Shown piece by piece: positions 15,860 through 25,096 of a stretch of DNA of 32,575 bases (position 1 is the first letter of the stretch; every line of letters starts with the position of its first letter). The stretch comes from Bacteroidales bacterium (GTDB lineage: Bacteria > Bacteroidota > Bacteroidia > Bacteroidales > UBA932). Where the stretch lies: assembly GCA_024689525.1 (NCBI GenBank), contig JAILDI010000218.1:1-32575 (forward strand), read 5' to 3'. Below the pieces are notes generated by a model. That model saw nothing but the letters and a program-made list of their open reading frames with translations, was not told the DNA's origin and did no database searches. The position numbers and the translations under genes are program-made.

Positions 15860-17248
15860 ATGGATAAGAGCAAAATCAAGGTGTGCGTAGGCCTTTCCGG
15901 AGGGGTAGATTCGTCCGTTGCGGCGTATCTCCTCAAGCAGGAAGGCTACGACGTCTTTGCCATGTTCATGCAAAACTGGCACGACGCGGATTCCACCCTC
16001 CACGGGGACTGCGAGTGGGAGGAAGACCGCTTCGTAGCGGAGATGGTCGCCCGCAAGATTGGCATACCATTTTATTTTGTCGACCTATCCAAACAGTATC
16101 GCCAGAAAGTGGTCGATTATATGTTCGACGAGTACTCGCGCGGCCGCACCCCCAACCCCGACGTCCTCTGCAACCGCGAAATCAAGTTCGACGCCTTCCT
16201 GCAGGTGGCTATGAAATATGGGGCCGATTATGTGGCCACCGGCCACTACTGCCGCAAGGAAACCCTCCCCGACGGCACCTGCCGCATACTGGAAGGGGCC
16301 GATCCGAACAAGGACCAGAGCTACTTCCTGTGCCAACTGTCACAGGAGCAACTCCAGAAGGCGTTGTTCCCCATCGGCGATTTGCTGAAACCGGAAGTGC
16401 GCCGCATCGCCAAGGAGGCCGATCTGCCATCGGCCGATAAGAAAGATTCTCAGGGAATTTGCTTCGTGGGGAAGGTCGATCTGCCCACGTTCCTGAAGCA
16501 GAAACTGGAATCCCGCGAGGGCCAGGTGGTGGAGGTTTTCGATGCCTGGTACGCGCAGAACCCGCTTTTCCTTCAGCAGCAGGAACTGCTTTCCGGGATG
16601 CTAAAGCCGGGTATTTCCCTGGAGCGCACGGTGCGTTACGCCCCCGAGGAGAAGGTGCTCACCAGCGACGGCGAGCCCCTGGGCGAATGCCCGTTCTTCA
16701 GCCCGGAGTCCCTCACGGACGAACAACTCGAGCTGCTCGCGGAACCCCTGCACTACGACCTCTCTTTCGAGACGGAAACCTACCGCAGCGGCAAGAAACA
16801 CATCAAGAAAACCAGGTATAAGGCCAACCCTTACGGGGCCATCGTTGGCACCCACGAAGGGGCCCAGTTTTACACCATCGGCCAGCGCAAAGGACTGGGC
16901 ATCGGAGGCCACACGGAACCCGTTTTCGTAATTGCAAGTGATACTTTAAGTAACACGGTATACGTTGGTGAAGGTCACCAACACAAAGGCCTGAGCCGTT
17001 TCTGCCTCGCCATCAATCCCGACGAGGTTCACGACATCGCTCCCGATGCGGTTTTGGCGCCCGGCGAAACCCGCCGCTGCCGCGTCCGCATCCGCTACCG
17101 CCAACCCCTCCAGAGCGCCACTCTCATCCGCCGCCCCGGCGCCCTATACATCCTCTTCGACAAACCCCAGCGCGGCATCACCGCCGGCCAGTTCGCCGTG
17201 TGGTACTCCGGCGCCGAAATGCTTGGCAGCGGCGTCATCCGTGGGTAA
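15860..17248 (+). CDS. mnmA: tRNA-specific 2-thiouridylase MnmA with an extra domain-sized insertion
   Basis: MnmA adds sulfur at position 2 of the wobble uridine in tRNA-Lys, -Glu and -Gln. The 462-residue product has the PP-loop SGGVDSS (residues 13-19), TPNPDVLCN with catalytic Cys104, GHYCRKE, the NKDQSYFLCQL segment, and KKDSQGICFVG with the second catalytic Cys201. YTIGQRKGLGIGGHTEPVFV (residues 338-357) and the C-terminal beta-barrel follow. Typical MnmA has about 360-380 residues. The excess lies between FLKQKL (about 211-216) and GAIVGTHEGAQFYTIG, roughly residues 225-325 (nt 16,530-16,835), rich in charged residues. All catalytic residues are kept, so the enzyme should be active. 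Confidence 0.93.
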   Translation: MDKSKIKVCVGLSGGVDSSVAAYLLKQEGYDVFAMFMQNWHDADSTLHGDCEWEEDRFVAEMVARKIGIPFYFVDLSKQYRQKVVDYMFDEYSRGRTPNPDVLCNREIKFDAFLQVAMKYGADYVATGHYCRKETLPDGTCRILEGADPNKDQSYFLCQLSQEQLQKALFPIGDLLKPEVRRIAKEADLPSADKKDSQGICFVGKVDLPTFLKQKLESREGQVVEVFDAWYAQNPLFLQQQELLSGMLKPGISLERTVRYAPEEKVLTSDGEPLGECPFFSPESLTDEQLELLAEPLHYDLSFETETYRSGKKHIKKTRYKANPYGAIVGTHEGAQFYTIGQRKGLGIGGHTEPVFVIASDTLSNTVYVGEGHQHKGLSRFCLAINPDEVHDIAPDAVLAPGETRRCRVRIRYRQPLQSATLIRRPGALYILFDKPQRGITAGQFAVWYSGAEMLGSGVIRG

Positions 17249-17249
17249 T

Positions 17250-17280
17250 TTTGTTTTTTCGCGCGGAATGCGTATCTTTG
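17250..17280 (+). promoter_or_regulatory. Promoter of the SRP RNA
   Basis: TTTG (17250-17253), a 19-bp spacer and TATCTTTG (17273-17280) form a full Bacteroidetes promoter that starts right after the mnmA stop codon. The RNA 5' stem begins 5 bp later. Confidence 0.85.
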
Positions 17281-17284
17281 CCGT

Positions 17285-17389
17285 GGGAAAGTCTTACACG
17301 ACCAGCTCCCTCTGAAGCCCCCCAGGGCAGGAATGCAGCAAGGGTAGGAGGTTGTAGCGGTGCGATGTAAGGGGCTTTCCCTTTTTTTT
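17285..17389 (+). ncRNA. ffs: Signal recognition particle RNA (4.5S type)
   Basis: This is the RNA of the signal recognition particle, which with Ffh targets nascent membrane and secreted proteins to SecYEG. The ends pair (GGGAAAG at 17285-17291 with CTTTCCC at 17375-17381, continuing through CTTACA/TGTAAG). The apical domain shows the conserved CAGGGCAGGAATGCAGCAAG core with the GGAA-type loop and asymmetric bulge that bind Ffh. At roughly 97 nt it is the small bacterial type without an Alu domain. A T-run (17382-17389) after the closing stem acts as terminator. The ATG of the next gene lies at 17394, just after the T-run. Confidence 0.95.
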
Positions 17390-17393
17390 GATT

Positions 17394-18584
17394 ATGACTG
17401 CAGTATACACTATAACTTCCGCCCTGCATGACGAGGTTTCCGTGGGGCGCATTTCAGACGCATTCCTTCAAAGCGTTTTCCCCGCCGGGGACTATGTATT
17501 CCGCGGAAGCGACTTTGCCGATTGGGGAACGCATCCGCTGAGCCTGATTTATGTACGTACAGGCGGGGCAGAGGGTATTTTCCGTCAGTTGCTGCCGGAA
17601 ATGCTCGCACGCGGAACGGAGCGTTACTATCTTCTGACATCGGGTAAGAGCAATTCGCTGGCGGCATCGCTGGAGATACTGTCTTACCTCAGGCAGCAGG
17701 GGCTCAAAGGCGAAGTCCTCCACGGCAGCCCGGAGTATCTGCGCTCACGGGTATCGGCTATCTCAAAAGCTATTGAGGCAAGGGCGTATATGAAGGATTT
17801 GCGAATCGGCGTCATCGGCCAGCCTTCTGATTGGCTCATCGCCAGCAAGGCCAGCCCTACCGCAATTCTGGACAAGCTGGGTCTGCGCCTGACGGAAGTG
17901 CCGATGGAGGAACTGCTGCAGGAAATCGGGAAGGCGTACGGCAGTGAAGCACCCGCGGAAGAGCCCATGGCGGAGCGTGTCCGCAAGGCTTATCCCGGGG
18001 CCGTGAAGGTGTATAATGCACTTAAAGTTCTTGTTGAGAAGCATGGGCTTGGCGCATTCACACTCAGGTGTTTCGACCTGCTTTCAGAAGTTGGCAATAC
18101 CGGCTGCCTGGCCCTTGCATCCTTCAATGCCGACGGTATCCCCGCTGCCTGTGAAGGCGATGTCCCCGCACTGCTGTCGATGATCATTTCGCAGGCGCTC
18201 ACCGGCACCACCGGCTTCCAGGCCAACCCGGCACAAATAGATACCGAAACGGGGCACGTTCTGTTTGCCCACTGCACTGTCCCGTTCAATATTGTGAAGA
18301 ACTGGCAGTATGACACCCATTTCGAATCCGGCATCGGCGTGGGCATTCACGGCGAACTTCCGGAAGGCCCCGTGACTGTTTTCAAAGTGTCGGGAGACCT
18401 TTCCCGCCACTTCATTGCGGAAGGCGAACTGCTTAACAATCAGTACGAAGACAACCTCTGCCGCACGCAGGTAGTTCTGCAACTCAACCCGGCCTATGCG
18501 CGATATTTCCTCACCGATCCTATCGGCAATCATCATATCATCATCCCCGGCCATCACAAGGCCGCCCTGGAAGAACTGCTATAG
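17394..18584 (+). CDS. L-fucose/L-arabinose isomerase-like protein (COG2407)
   Basis: The 396-residue product resembles the C-terminal-domain family of fucose/arabinose isomerase-like proteins. A variable alpha-beta N-terminal half (about 1-200) precedes LRCFDLLSEVGNTGCLALA (225-243) and IPAACEGDVPALLSMII (249-265), where Glu254 matches a metal ligand. Next come TGTTGFQANPAQID and LFAHCTVP with His293, another likely ligand. The substrate is unknown. The ATG at 17394 is preferred to the TTG two codons earlier. It lies 13 nt after the last paired base of the SRP RNA with no promoter between them, so expression must come from read-through or a site inside ffs. It converges on tsaD. Confidence 0.8.
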   Translation: MTAVYTITSALHDEVSVGRISDAFLQSVFPAGDYVFRGSDFADWGTHPLSLIYVRTGGAEGIFRQLLPEMLARGTERYYLLTSGKSNSLAASLEILSYLRQQGLKGEVLHGSPEYLRSRVSAISKAIEARAYMKDLRIGVIGQPSDWLIASKASPTAILDKLGLRLTEVPMEELLQEIGKAYGSEAPAEEPMAERVRKAYPGAVKVYNALKVLVEKHGLGAFTLRCFDLLSEVGNTGCLALASFNADGIPAACEGDVPALLSMIISQALTGTTGFQANPAQIDTETGHVLFAHCTVPFNIVKNWQYDTHFESGIGVGIHGELPEGPVTVFKVSGDLSRHFIAEGELLNNQYEDNLCRTQVVLQLNPAYARYFLTDPIGNHHIIIPGHHKAALEELL

Positions 18585-18635
18585 TGGAATTTCCCGTGGC
18601 GGCTAAATGGCCGAACCACAACGTTTTACGCATCA

Positions 18636-18663
18636 CTCCCCTGGTGAAAACGCACCAGGGGAG
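18636..18663. terminator. Strong hairpin between converging genes (isomerase-like and tsaD)
   Basis: CTCCCCTGGTG and CACCAGGGGAG form a perfect 11-bp stem with a 6-nt loop (AAAACG) in the 128-bp convergent spacer. There is no T-run on either side, so it is a probable but atypical bidirectional terminator. Confidence 0.6.
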
Positions 18664-18712
18664 CGGTATATAAAGCACTGAATATCAGCGGGATAGCCGC
18701 CACAGCCAAACG

Positions 18713-19735
18713 CTAGAAATCCGCCATGCGGGAGACGGGGGCGACGTCGAGGGGGGTGCGGACACCGGCGCGGTACTGGAAGGCGCCGGCGACGGCGATC
18801 ATGGCGGCGTTGTCGGTGGTATAGCGGAGCTGGGGCAGGTAGGTTTTCCAGCCGCGGCGGGCGCCCTCTGCCAGAATGCGATTGCGGAGGCCGCTGTTTG
18901 CCGCCACTCCCCCGCCGATGGCAATCTCGCGGATGCGGGTCTGGCGGGCCGCCTTGATAAGCTTGTTCATCAGTATGTCGATGAGCGTCTTCTGGAACGA
19001 TGCGCACAAATCCTCCTTGTTGTTCTCCAAAAAGGCAGGATCCTCCTTCATCTGATCTGCCACGAAATATAGCAGCGATGTCTTAACTCCGCTGAAACTG
19101 TAATCAAGCCCGGGCACATTAGGCTTTGCAAAGGTAAACCGCGAGGGATCCCCCAGAGCGGCCAACTTGTCGATCACCGGCCCGCCGGGATATCCCAGCC
19201 CCAGCATCTTGGAGCACTTGTCGAAGGCCTCCCCCACCGCATCGTCGATAGTCTGGCCCAAGATGTCGTAGCTCAGCGGCCCGTTCACCCGCACGATCTG
19301 CGAGTTGCCGCCGGAAACCAGCAGGCACAGATAAGGGAACGAAGGCTCACGAACCTCAACCCCGGGCTCACGGATAAAGTTGGCCAGGATATGCCCCTGA
19401 AGGTGGTTCACCATCACCATCGGCACGTCCAAAGAAAGCGACAGCGCCTTCGCAAACGACGTCCCCACAAGCAGCGAGCCCAGCAGCCCCGGACCGCGGG
19501 TGAAGGCAATGGCCGATATATCCGAGGCCGATACCCCCGCCACTTCCAGCGCGCGGGACACCACTGGGACGATGTTCACCTCGTGTGCCCTGGAAGCCAG
19601 TTCCGGCACCACTCCGCCATAGTCCTTATGTACCTGCTGAGATGCCGTGACGTTGGAAAGCAGCACCCCGTCGCGCAGCACGGCTGCCGACGTATCGTCA
19701 CACGATGACTCGATCCCCAGGATTATTTCCGCCAT
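18713..19735 (-). CDS. tsaD: tRNA N6-adenosine threonylcarbamoyltransferase TsaD
   Basis: TsaD transfers the threonylcarbamoyl group from TC-AMP to A37 of ANN-decoding tRNAs, working with TsaB and TsaE. The 340-residue product has full Kae1/TsaD length. It starts MAEIILGIESSCDDTSAAV, has the metal-binding HLQGH motif (His111 and His115), GPGLLGSLLVG before it, GLDYSFSGVKTS in the middle, and GGGVAANSGLR plus TDNAAMIA near the C terminus. The gene diverges from tamB across 121 bp and converges on the isomerase-like gene. mtaB, which modifies the same nucleotide further, lies about 5 kb away on the other strand. Confidence 0.97.
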   Translation of the reverse strand: MAEIILGIESSCDDTSAAVLRDGVLLSNVTASQQVHKDYGGVVPELASRAHEVNIVPVVSRALEVAGVSASDISAIAFTRGPGLLGSLLVGTSFAKALSLSLDVPMVMVNHLQGHILANFIREPGVEVREPSFPYLCLLVSGGNSQIVRVNGPLSYDILGQTIDDAVGEAFDKCSKMLGLGYPGGPVIDKLAALGDPSRFTFAKPNVPGLDYSFSGVKTSLLYFVADQMKEDPAFLENNKEDLCASFQKTLIDILMNKLIKAARQTRIREIAIGGGVAANSGLRNRILAEGARRGWKTYLPQLRYTTDNAAMIAVAGAFQYRAGVRTPLDVAPVSRMADF

Positions 19736-19745
19736 AAATTCAAAT

Positions 19746-19767
19746 AATAATCGGCAAACCGATTATT
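19746..19767. promoter_or_regulatory. Perfect inverted repeat in the tsaD/tamB divergent region
   Basis: AATAATCGG and CCGATTATT are perfectly complementary around CAAA, 10 bp upstream of the tsaD ATG. It could be an operator or a leader hairpin on the tsaD transcript. No regulator can be named. Confidence 0.45.
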
Positions 19768-19817
19768 AAATTTTTCAAAAATTCTGTTTGCACTGCAAAT
19801 ATACGCAAAATTTTAGT

Positions 19818-19825
19818 TACTTTTG
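19818..19825 (+). promoter_or_regulatory. -7 promoter box for the tamB operon
   Basis: TACTTTTG matches TAnnTTTG and lies 31 bp upstream of the tamB ATG. A TTTG at 19787-19790 is too distant (27 bp) to be an ideal -33. Confidence 0.55.
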
Positions 19826-19856
19826 TAGACTATGTATTAACGGCACTGCAATTCGG

Positions 19857-22800
19857 ATGAAAAAAGCGCTGCGCATTACGGGCATAATCCTGGGCATCAT
19901 TCTGCTGATTGTCCTGGGCCTGGTGGTGGCCGTGCAGCATCCGAAAGTGCAGGGCGCGCTGGCCAAAAAGGCCATCGAAAAGTTCGCGAAGAACATCGAC
20001 GGCACCTTCACCTTCGAAGAAATGTCCGTAAAGCCGTTCGATGCAGTCGTCCTCAAGAACGTGGTGCTGACGGACAACAATCCCCTTCCCGGCAGCGGCG
20101 CAGACACGCTGGCGAAAGTGGGCTTCCTGTCGGCCAGGTTCTCCGCAAAGGGGCTGCTGAACGGAGGATCCTTCTATCTGGAACGTGCAACGCTCAAGGA
20201 CGGCGAATTCAACCTTGTCACCGAACCCGGCCGGGACGGCGGAAAGTCCACCACCAACGTGGAAAGGGTGTTCGGCATAAAGAGCAGCGGCAAGAACAAA
20301 AACGACTGGGGCGACATCCTCCACGCCGGCAGGCTGGACATCGAGAACTTCCGGTACACGATGAAGCTGATGAACGACGGCACCCTGAAGCGTAAGGACG
20401 GCAGCCACATCAACTTCAACGACCTTGACCTCATCGCCAACATCAGCGTCCGCAACCTGGACGTCGACGGCGGATATGTCAGGGCCACCGTGAAGCATCT
20501 GGACATGACGGAGAAGTCGGGATTCACGCTCAACAATGCATCGGCCAAAGTGAAAGTGGGCAAGGAAGCGGCGCTCATCGACAATCTGGTACTCCAGGAC
20601 GGCGAATCGGACCTCCACCTGAATTACCTACGCTTCCTGGGCAGAATCAAGGACTACAGCGACTTCATCCACAGCATAAGGATTCAGGCCGATATCGCCG
20701 AGCCTTCGGTTCTGGCGATGTCGACCATCAGCCACTTCGGCCCGGGGATGGACAAGATCGGCTTCAAGAGCGAGCTCCAGGGCCTGTTCGACGGCACGGT
20801 GGACAATTTCAAGGTCACCGACATCAACTTCCGCGAGCTCAACAGCAACGTCACCGGCGTCATCAACGGCGGAATGACGGCCCTGCCTGACATCAAGCGC
20901 AGCGTGCTGAACTATAACGTCCGCAACCTCACGTTCACCACAACCGGTCTGGAGAAGTTCCTCCAGAGCTGGGCTCCGGGCGTAAGTCTCAACGCCGGCA
21001 AGATCGCCCTGAAAGAAACCATCCGCTTCAACGGCAGCGTCCACGGCCCTCTGGACAACCTGAACGTAAAGGGCGATGCCCTGTGCCAGGCCGGAAAGGC
21101 CACTGCCGATGTCACAGTCACCGACATCCTCAACAAAGCGAAGTCCATCGGCATATCCGGCCGGGTGAATACCCAGAATCTGGATATCGGCCGCATCGCC
21201 GACGTGGAAGCCCTCCACGGCCTCACGGCCCAGGCCGATGTGGACGCCACGCTGGGCAAACCCCTCACCGCCGACTTCAACATGCAGGCGTCCAGCCTGA
21301 AAGTCCTGGACTACGAATACACCAACATCAAGCTCACCGGCACCTACGACGGCACGTCGATGGACTGCAACCTGGTGAGCTCGGATCCCAACCTAAAGCT
21401 GTTTATGAACGGCGGTCTGTCGTCCAGCGAGCGCACGGGCAACACCGTGTACAAGGCCGATCTCTTCCTGGCAAAGGCCGATCTGCACGCGCTGAACCTG
21501 GACAAGAGGGACGATTCCGGCCTCAAGGGAGAAGTCCACGCCAGCATAACCAGGACATCGGCCGGGGAGATGCTGGGAGAGGTGTCGCTGAACAAGTTCA
21601 ACATCTTTGACAAGGGCGGCTGGCACAATCTGGGCGACGTGAACATATCGGCCTACAGCAACGAAAACCAGCAGAGACACCGTTTCAACTTCAGCTCCGG
21701 CTTCGCCAACGGCAGCTATATGGGCAGCGAGTCCATCCTCAAGTTCATCGAGGACTTCCAGGAGCTCACCGTGCGCAAGGAACTGTCGGCAGTGGCCGAC
21801 CGCGCATCGTCCACCCTCAGCGAGGCCGACTATGAGCTCAACTTCAGCGTCCGCGACGCATCGGTCATCATGGAGTTCATCGCTCCGAGCGTCACCGTGG
21901 CCGACGGCTCCTCCATCAAGCTCAAGACCACGCGCGAAGGCCAGCTGTACTGCCTGGCCCGTTCCGGTCGCATCAGCTTCGGCAACAACACCATCAGGAA
22001 TCTGGTGGTTGATGTCGATAACCTCACCGGCGGCCTCAGCGGCTCCATCAAGGCGTCGCAGCTGAAAATCGGCGGCATCGACCTTAGAGCCAACAACTGC
22101 CGCCTCCAGGCGCGCGACAACAACGTCGACCTGAATTACACCTTTGCCGGAGCCCAGGGCTCGAATACCAGGGGCGAGATAGTTATGTCCGGCAACGTCA
22201 CCAAGGACGAGCAGGAGGGCGCCGTCGTGAGCGCTTCGGTCCTGCCCTCGCTGCTCAGTTTCAAGGGAGAGGACTGGCGCATAACATCGGACCGCATCAC
22301 CTATGGAGCCGACGGAATCAAGGTGAACAAGCTCAACGCAATGAGCCAGCTCCAGACAATAAGTGTCGATGGCGGCTACTCCACCACCCACGCCGACACC
22401 CTGCTGGTGAGCCTCAACCGCTTCGACGTGTCCCTTCTGAACCACTTCCTGATGAACGGCAAACTGGAGCTCCAGGGCCGCGCATCGGGCACCGGCCGGG
22501 TGTTGTCAGAGAAAGGCGGCTTCAGCGGCCTCGTGGCGAAGCTCACGGCGGAGGATGCGATGATCGCAGGCAACAGCGCCGGCGACATCCACCTTTCCAG
22601 TGCCTGGAACGCCCCTCTCAAGCGTTTCGACGTCAACCTGTACAACAACCTGGAGGGCAAGTGCAGCTTCGAGGCGGCCGGCAACTTCGTTCCTTCCACC
22701 AAGGAACTCCTGGCCGACCTTGACCTTAGCAAGTTCAACCTGTCGTTCTTTGCGCCAGTGCTGGCAAGCGTCTTCAGCGAGTTCGCGGGCGACCTTTCCG

Positions 22801-24392
22801 GCAAGATCCGTGCATCAGGCACGCTTGACAATATCCATCTCCAGAGCAAGAACACTTATCTGGAGAACGGCCGTATGACGGTGGACTACACCAAAGTCCC
22901 CTACCTCGTGGAAGGCCCCGTGGCCGTTACCGACGAAGGCCTTATGTTCAACGACGTGGCCGTAAAAGACGATAAAGGCGGCACCGGAACCATCAGCGGC
23001 GGCATTTTGTTCGGCGGATTCAAGGAGATCCGTCTGGACACCCACCTCAAGCTCAACCGCATCAAGGCCCTCGGCCTCAAGGCATCGCAGAACAGCTCCT
23101 TCTACGGCGATATAGCCGCGACGGGAAGGGTCGATATCACCGGCCCGCTGGACAACATCCTTCTGGATATCGACGGCACCACCACGGGCAGCGGCAACCT
23201 GCACATCCCGCTGGGAAGCTCCTCGTCGGACAAGGCGGGCAACCTGCTCACCTTCCGCTCGGCGGAGGACGATGAGGACGGCGACTACGACGACAACGAC
23301 ATCGTGGAGGAAAGCGGCCCGGCAAAGAAGGGCAAGAGCGAGCTCACGGTGAAGCTGCGCGCCAGGGCCACACAGGCCGTGGAGGCCTGGATCGACATTG
23401 GAGAGAATACCCTCACCGGCGTTGGCAGCGGCATAATCGACATTGAATCCCGCTCCTCGGACGGCGCATTCCTCATCAACGGCGACTATACGCTGAACAG
23501 CGGTAATTTCCACTTCTCGGCGATGAACCTCGTGAGCAGGGACTTCGCGCTGGAGGACGGATCCAGCATCCGCTTCAACGGCGATATAATGAATTCCGAC
23601 CTGGACATCAACGGCCTGTACACCACAAAGACGTCGCTGTCGAACCTGCTGGCCGACAGTACCAGCACCCGCCGCACCGTGAACTGCGGAATCCATATCA
23701 CCGAGAAGCTGCGGAACCCGAAGATCGACCTCAGCATCGACATCCCGGATCTGGATCCTACGACTCAGGCGATGGTGGAGGCCGCGCTGAACACCGACGA
23801 CAAGGTGCAGAAGCAGTTCCTGTACCTGCTCATCGCGAATACGTTCCTGCCTTCGGAAGAGTCCGGAATCACCACGGGAGGCTCGTCAATGCTGTATTCC
23901 AATATGGCAAGTATAATGTCCGGACAGTTGAACAACATATTGCAGAAGCTGGAGATACCTTTGGACCTTGGCCTGAACTACCAGCCCAACGACAAGGGCA
24001 ACGACCTGCTTGACGTGGCTCTGTCCACGCAGCTGTTCAACAACCGCGTGATCGTGAACGGCACCATAGGCAGCCGCCGCGGCACCGGGACAACGTCCAC
24101 CGGCGACGTCACGGGCGACCTTGACGTTGAAATCAAGATAAACAAGGACGGCTCGCTGCGCGCCAAGTTGTTCTCGCATTCGGCCGATGCCTACACCAGC
24201 TACCTGGACAACAGCCAGCGAAACGGTGCAGGTATCACGTACCAGCGGGAATTCCGCACATTCGGGCAGTTTGTCCGCAACGTGTTCTCCAGCAGGGAAC
24301 AGCGCCGCGAGCGCCAGCTTGAAGAATCACAGGATACCTCCAGCCACGCAGTCCGCATCGACAGCACTGGCCACGCAATACCCATACGATGA
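19857..24392 (+). CDS. tamB: Translocation/assembly module TamB (DUF490 domain)
   Basis: TamB-type proteins are long beta-helical periplasmic bridges, anchored in the inner membrane, that take part in outer-membrane assembly or lipid transport. The 1511-residue product starts MKKALRITGIILGIILLIVL, a single N-terminal membrane anchor. This is why the ATG at 19857 is used and not the open frame from 19788. The body is repetitive beta-rich sequence (patterns like SLKVLDYEYTNIKLTG). The C-terminal TamB domain includes a stretch with LAIDDG-like repeats, DIPDLDPTTQAMVEAALNTD, KQFLYLLIANTFLP and a final strand region. An acidic loop (DDEDGDYDDNDIVEES, encoded around 23,270-23,310) interrupts it. 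It is first in an overlapping operon with the RsmI-like, mtaB and MBL genes. Confidence 0.93.
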   Translation: MKKALRITGIILGIILLIVLGLVVAVQHPKVQGALAKKAIEKFAKNIDGTFTFEEMSVKPFDAVVLKNVVLTDNNPLPGSGADTLAKVGFLSARFSAKGLLNGGSFYLERATLKDGEFNLVTEPGRDGGKSTTNVERVFGIKSSGKNKNDWGDILHAGRLDIENFRYTMKLMNDGTLKRKDGSHINFNDLDLIANISVRNLDVDGGYVRATVKHLDMTEKSGFTLNNASAKVKVGKEAALIDNLVLQDGESDLHLNYLRFLGRIKDYSDFIHSIRIQADIAEPSVLAMSTISHFGPGMDKIGFKSELQGLFDGTVDNFKVTDINFRELNSNVTGVINGGMTALPDIKRSVLNYNVRNLTFTTTGLEKFLQSWAPGVSLNAGKIALKETIRFNGSVHGPLDNLNVKGDALCQAGKATADVTVTDILNKAKSIGISGRVNTQNLDIGRIADVEALHGLTAQADVDATLGKPLTADFNMQASSLKVLDYEYTNIKLTGTYDGTSMDCNLVSSDPNLKLFMNGGLSSSERTGNTVYKADLFLAKADLHALNLDKRDDSGLKGEVHASITRTSAGEMLGEVSLNKFNIFDKGGWHNLGDVNISAYSNENQQRHRFNFSSGFANGSYMGSESILKFIEDFQELTVRKELSAVADRASSTLSEADYELNFSVRDASVIMEFIAPSVTVADGSSIKLKTTREGQLYCLARSGRISFGNNTIRNLVVDVDNLTGGLSGSIKASQLKIGGIDLRANNCRLQARDNNVDLNYTFAGAQGSNTRGEIVMSGNVTKDEQEGAVVSASVLPSLLSFKGEDWRITSDRITYGADGIKVNKLNAMSQLQTISVDGGYSTTHADTLLVSLNRFDVSLLNHFLMNGKLELQGRASGTGRVLSEKGGFSGLVAKLTAEDAMIAGNSAGDIHLSSAWNAPLKRFDVNLYNNLEGKCSFEAAGNFVPSTKELLADLDLSKFNLSFFAPVLASVFSEFAGDLSGKIRASGTLDNIHLQSKNTYLENGRMTVDYTKVPYLVEGPVAVTDEGLMFNDVAVKDDKGGTGTISGGILFGGFKEIRLDTHLKLNRIKALGLKASQNSSFYGDIAATGRVDITGPLDNILLDIDGTTTGSGNLHIPLGSSSSDKAGNLLTFRSAEDDEDGDYDDNDIVEESGPAKKGKSELTVKLRARATQAVEAWIDIGENTLTGVGSGIIDIESRSSDGAFLINGDYTLNSGNFHFSAMNLVSRDFALEDGSSIRFNGDIMNSDLDINGLYTTKTSLSNLLADSTSTRRTVNCGIHITEKLRNPKIDLSIDIPDLDPTTQAMVEAALNTDDKVQKQFLYLLIANTFLPSEESGITTGGSSMLYSNMASIMSGQLNNILQKLEIPLDLGLNYQPNDKGNDLLDVALSTQLFNNRVIVNGTIGSRRGTGTTSTGDVTGDLDVEIKINKDGSLRAKLFSHSADAYTSYLDNSQRNGAGITYQREFRTFGQFVRNVFSSREQRRERQLEESQDTSSHAVRIDSTGHAIPIR

Positions 24393-25096
24393 ACAAAGGA
24401 TTTTTATATCTGATTCCCTCGCCGCTGGGCGACGGGCCCGTGGAGGCGGTTTTGCCTGCAGGGGTGCTTAGCGTGCTTCCTTCGCTGAAGTGTTTCGTTG
24501 TGGAAGAGGTGCGCACGGCACGGCGGTTCTTGTCGGCCGCAGGGCTCAAGGGGCATATCCAGGAACTGGAGTTCCATACGCTGAACGAGCACACGACACC
24601 CCAGGAGGTGGAGGCGCTGGCCGGCCTGTTCGATGACGGGCGCGATGTGGGCCTCATTTCGGAGGCGGGGCTGCCGGCGGTGGCCGATCCCGGCGCGGCG
24701 CTTGTGGCGCTATGCCATCGGCACGGAATCAAGGTGGTGCCGCTCACGGGGCCGTCGTCGCTGATGATGGCGCTGATGGCATCGGGGCTTAACGGGCAGA
24801 GCTTCGCGTTCGTGGGCTACATTCCGGCCAAGAGCGAGGAGCGCAAGGGTGCCATCCGGCGTCTGGAGAAGCGCTCTATGGCGGAGAACCAGACGCAGAT
24901 CCTTATCGAGACTCCATACCGCAACGATTCCCTGATGGCTGATTTAGTTTCGACGCTGGACCCGCGCACGAGGCTTTGCGTTGCGATGAACATCACCTGC
25001 CCTGACGAATTCATACAAACCCGCACTGTGGCGCAGTGGCGCGGGAGGCTCCCGGAGCTTGGCAAACGGCCCTGCGTATTCCTGATACTGGCATGA
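24389..25096 (+). CDS. RsmI-like SAM-dependent methyltransferase (tetrapyrrole methylase fold)
   Basis: The 235-residue product belongs to the tetrapyrrole methylase superfamily that includes RsmI (2'-O-methylation of 16S rRNA C1402). It shows LYLIPSPLGDG at the N terminus, the ISEAGLPAVADPG SAM-binding loop (residues 90-102) and VVPLTGPSSLMMALMASGLNGQSFAFVGYIPAK. The loop differs from canonical RsmI (ISDAGTPLISDPG), as in the second, RsmI-related methyltransferase of Bacteroidetes. It is therefore named only as RsmI-like; its target is uncertain. It overlaps the tamB stop by 4 nt and mtaB by 4 nt, so it is translationally coupled to both. Confidence 0.88.
   Translation: MNKGFLYLIPSPLGDGPVEAVLPAGVLSVLPSLKCFVVEEVRTARRFLSAAGLKGHIQELEFHTLNEHTTPQEVEALAGLFDDGRDVGLISEAGLPAVADPGAALVALCHRHGIKVVPLTGPSSLMMALMASGLNGQSFAFVGYIPAKSEERKGAIRRLEKRSMAENQTQILIETPYRNDSLMADLVSTLDPRTRLCVAMNITCPDEFIQTRTVAQWRGRLPELGKRPCVFLILA

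Noticed and set aside
15772..15936. N-terminal extension of cytidine deaminase
   Set aside because: The extension is antisense to mnmA and unlike the family; the enzyme starts at 15771.
21393..23696. Two long minus-strand frames (350 and 293 residues)
   Set aside because: Both are antisense to tamB and lack motifs.
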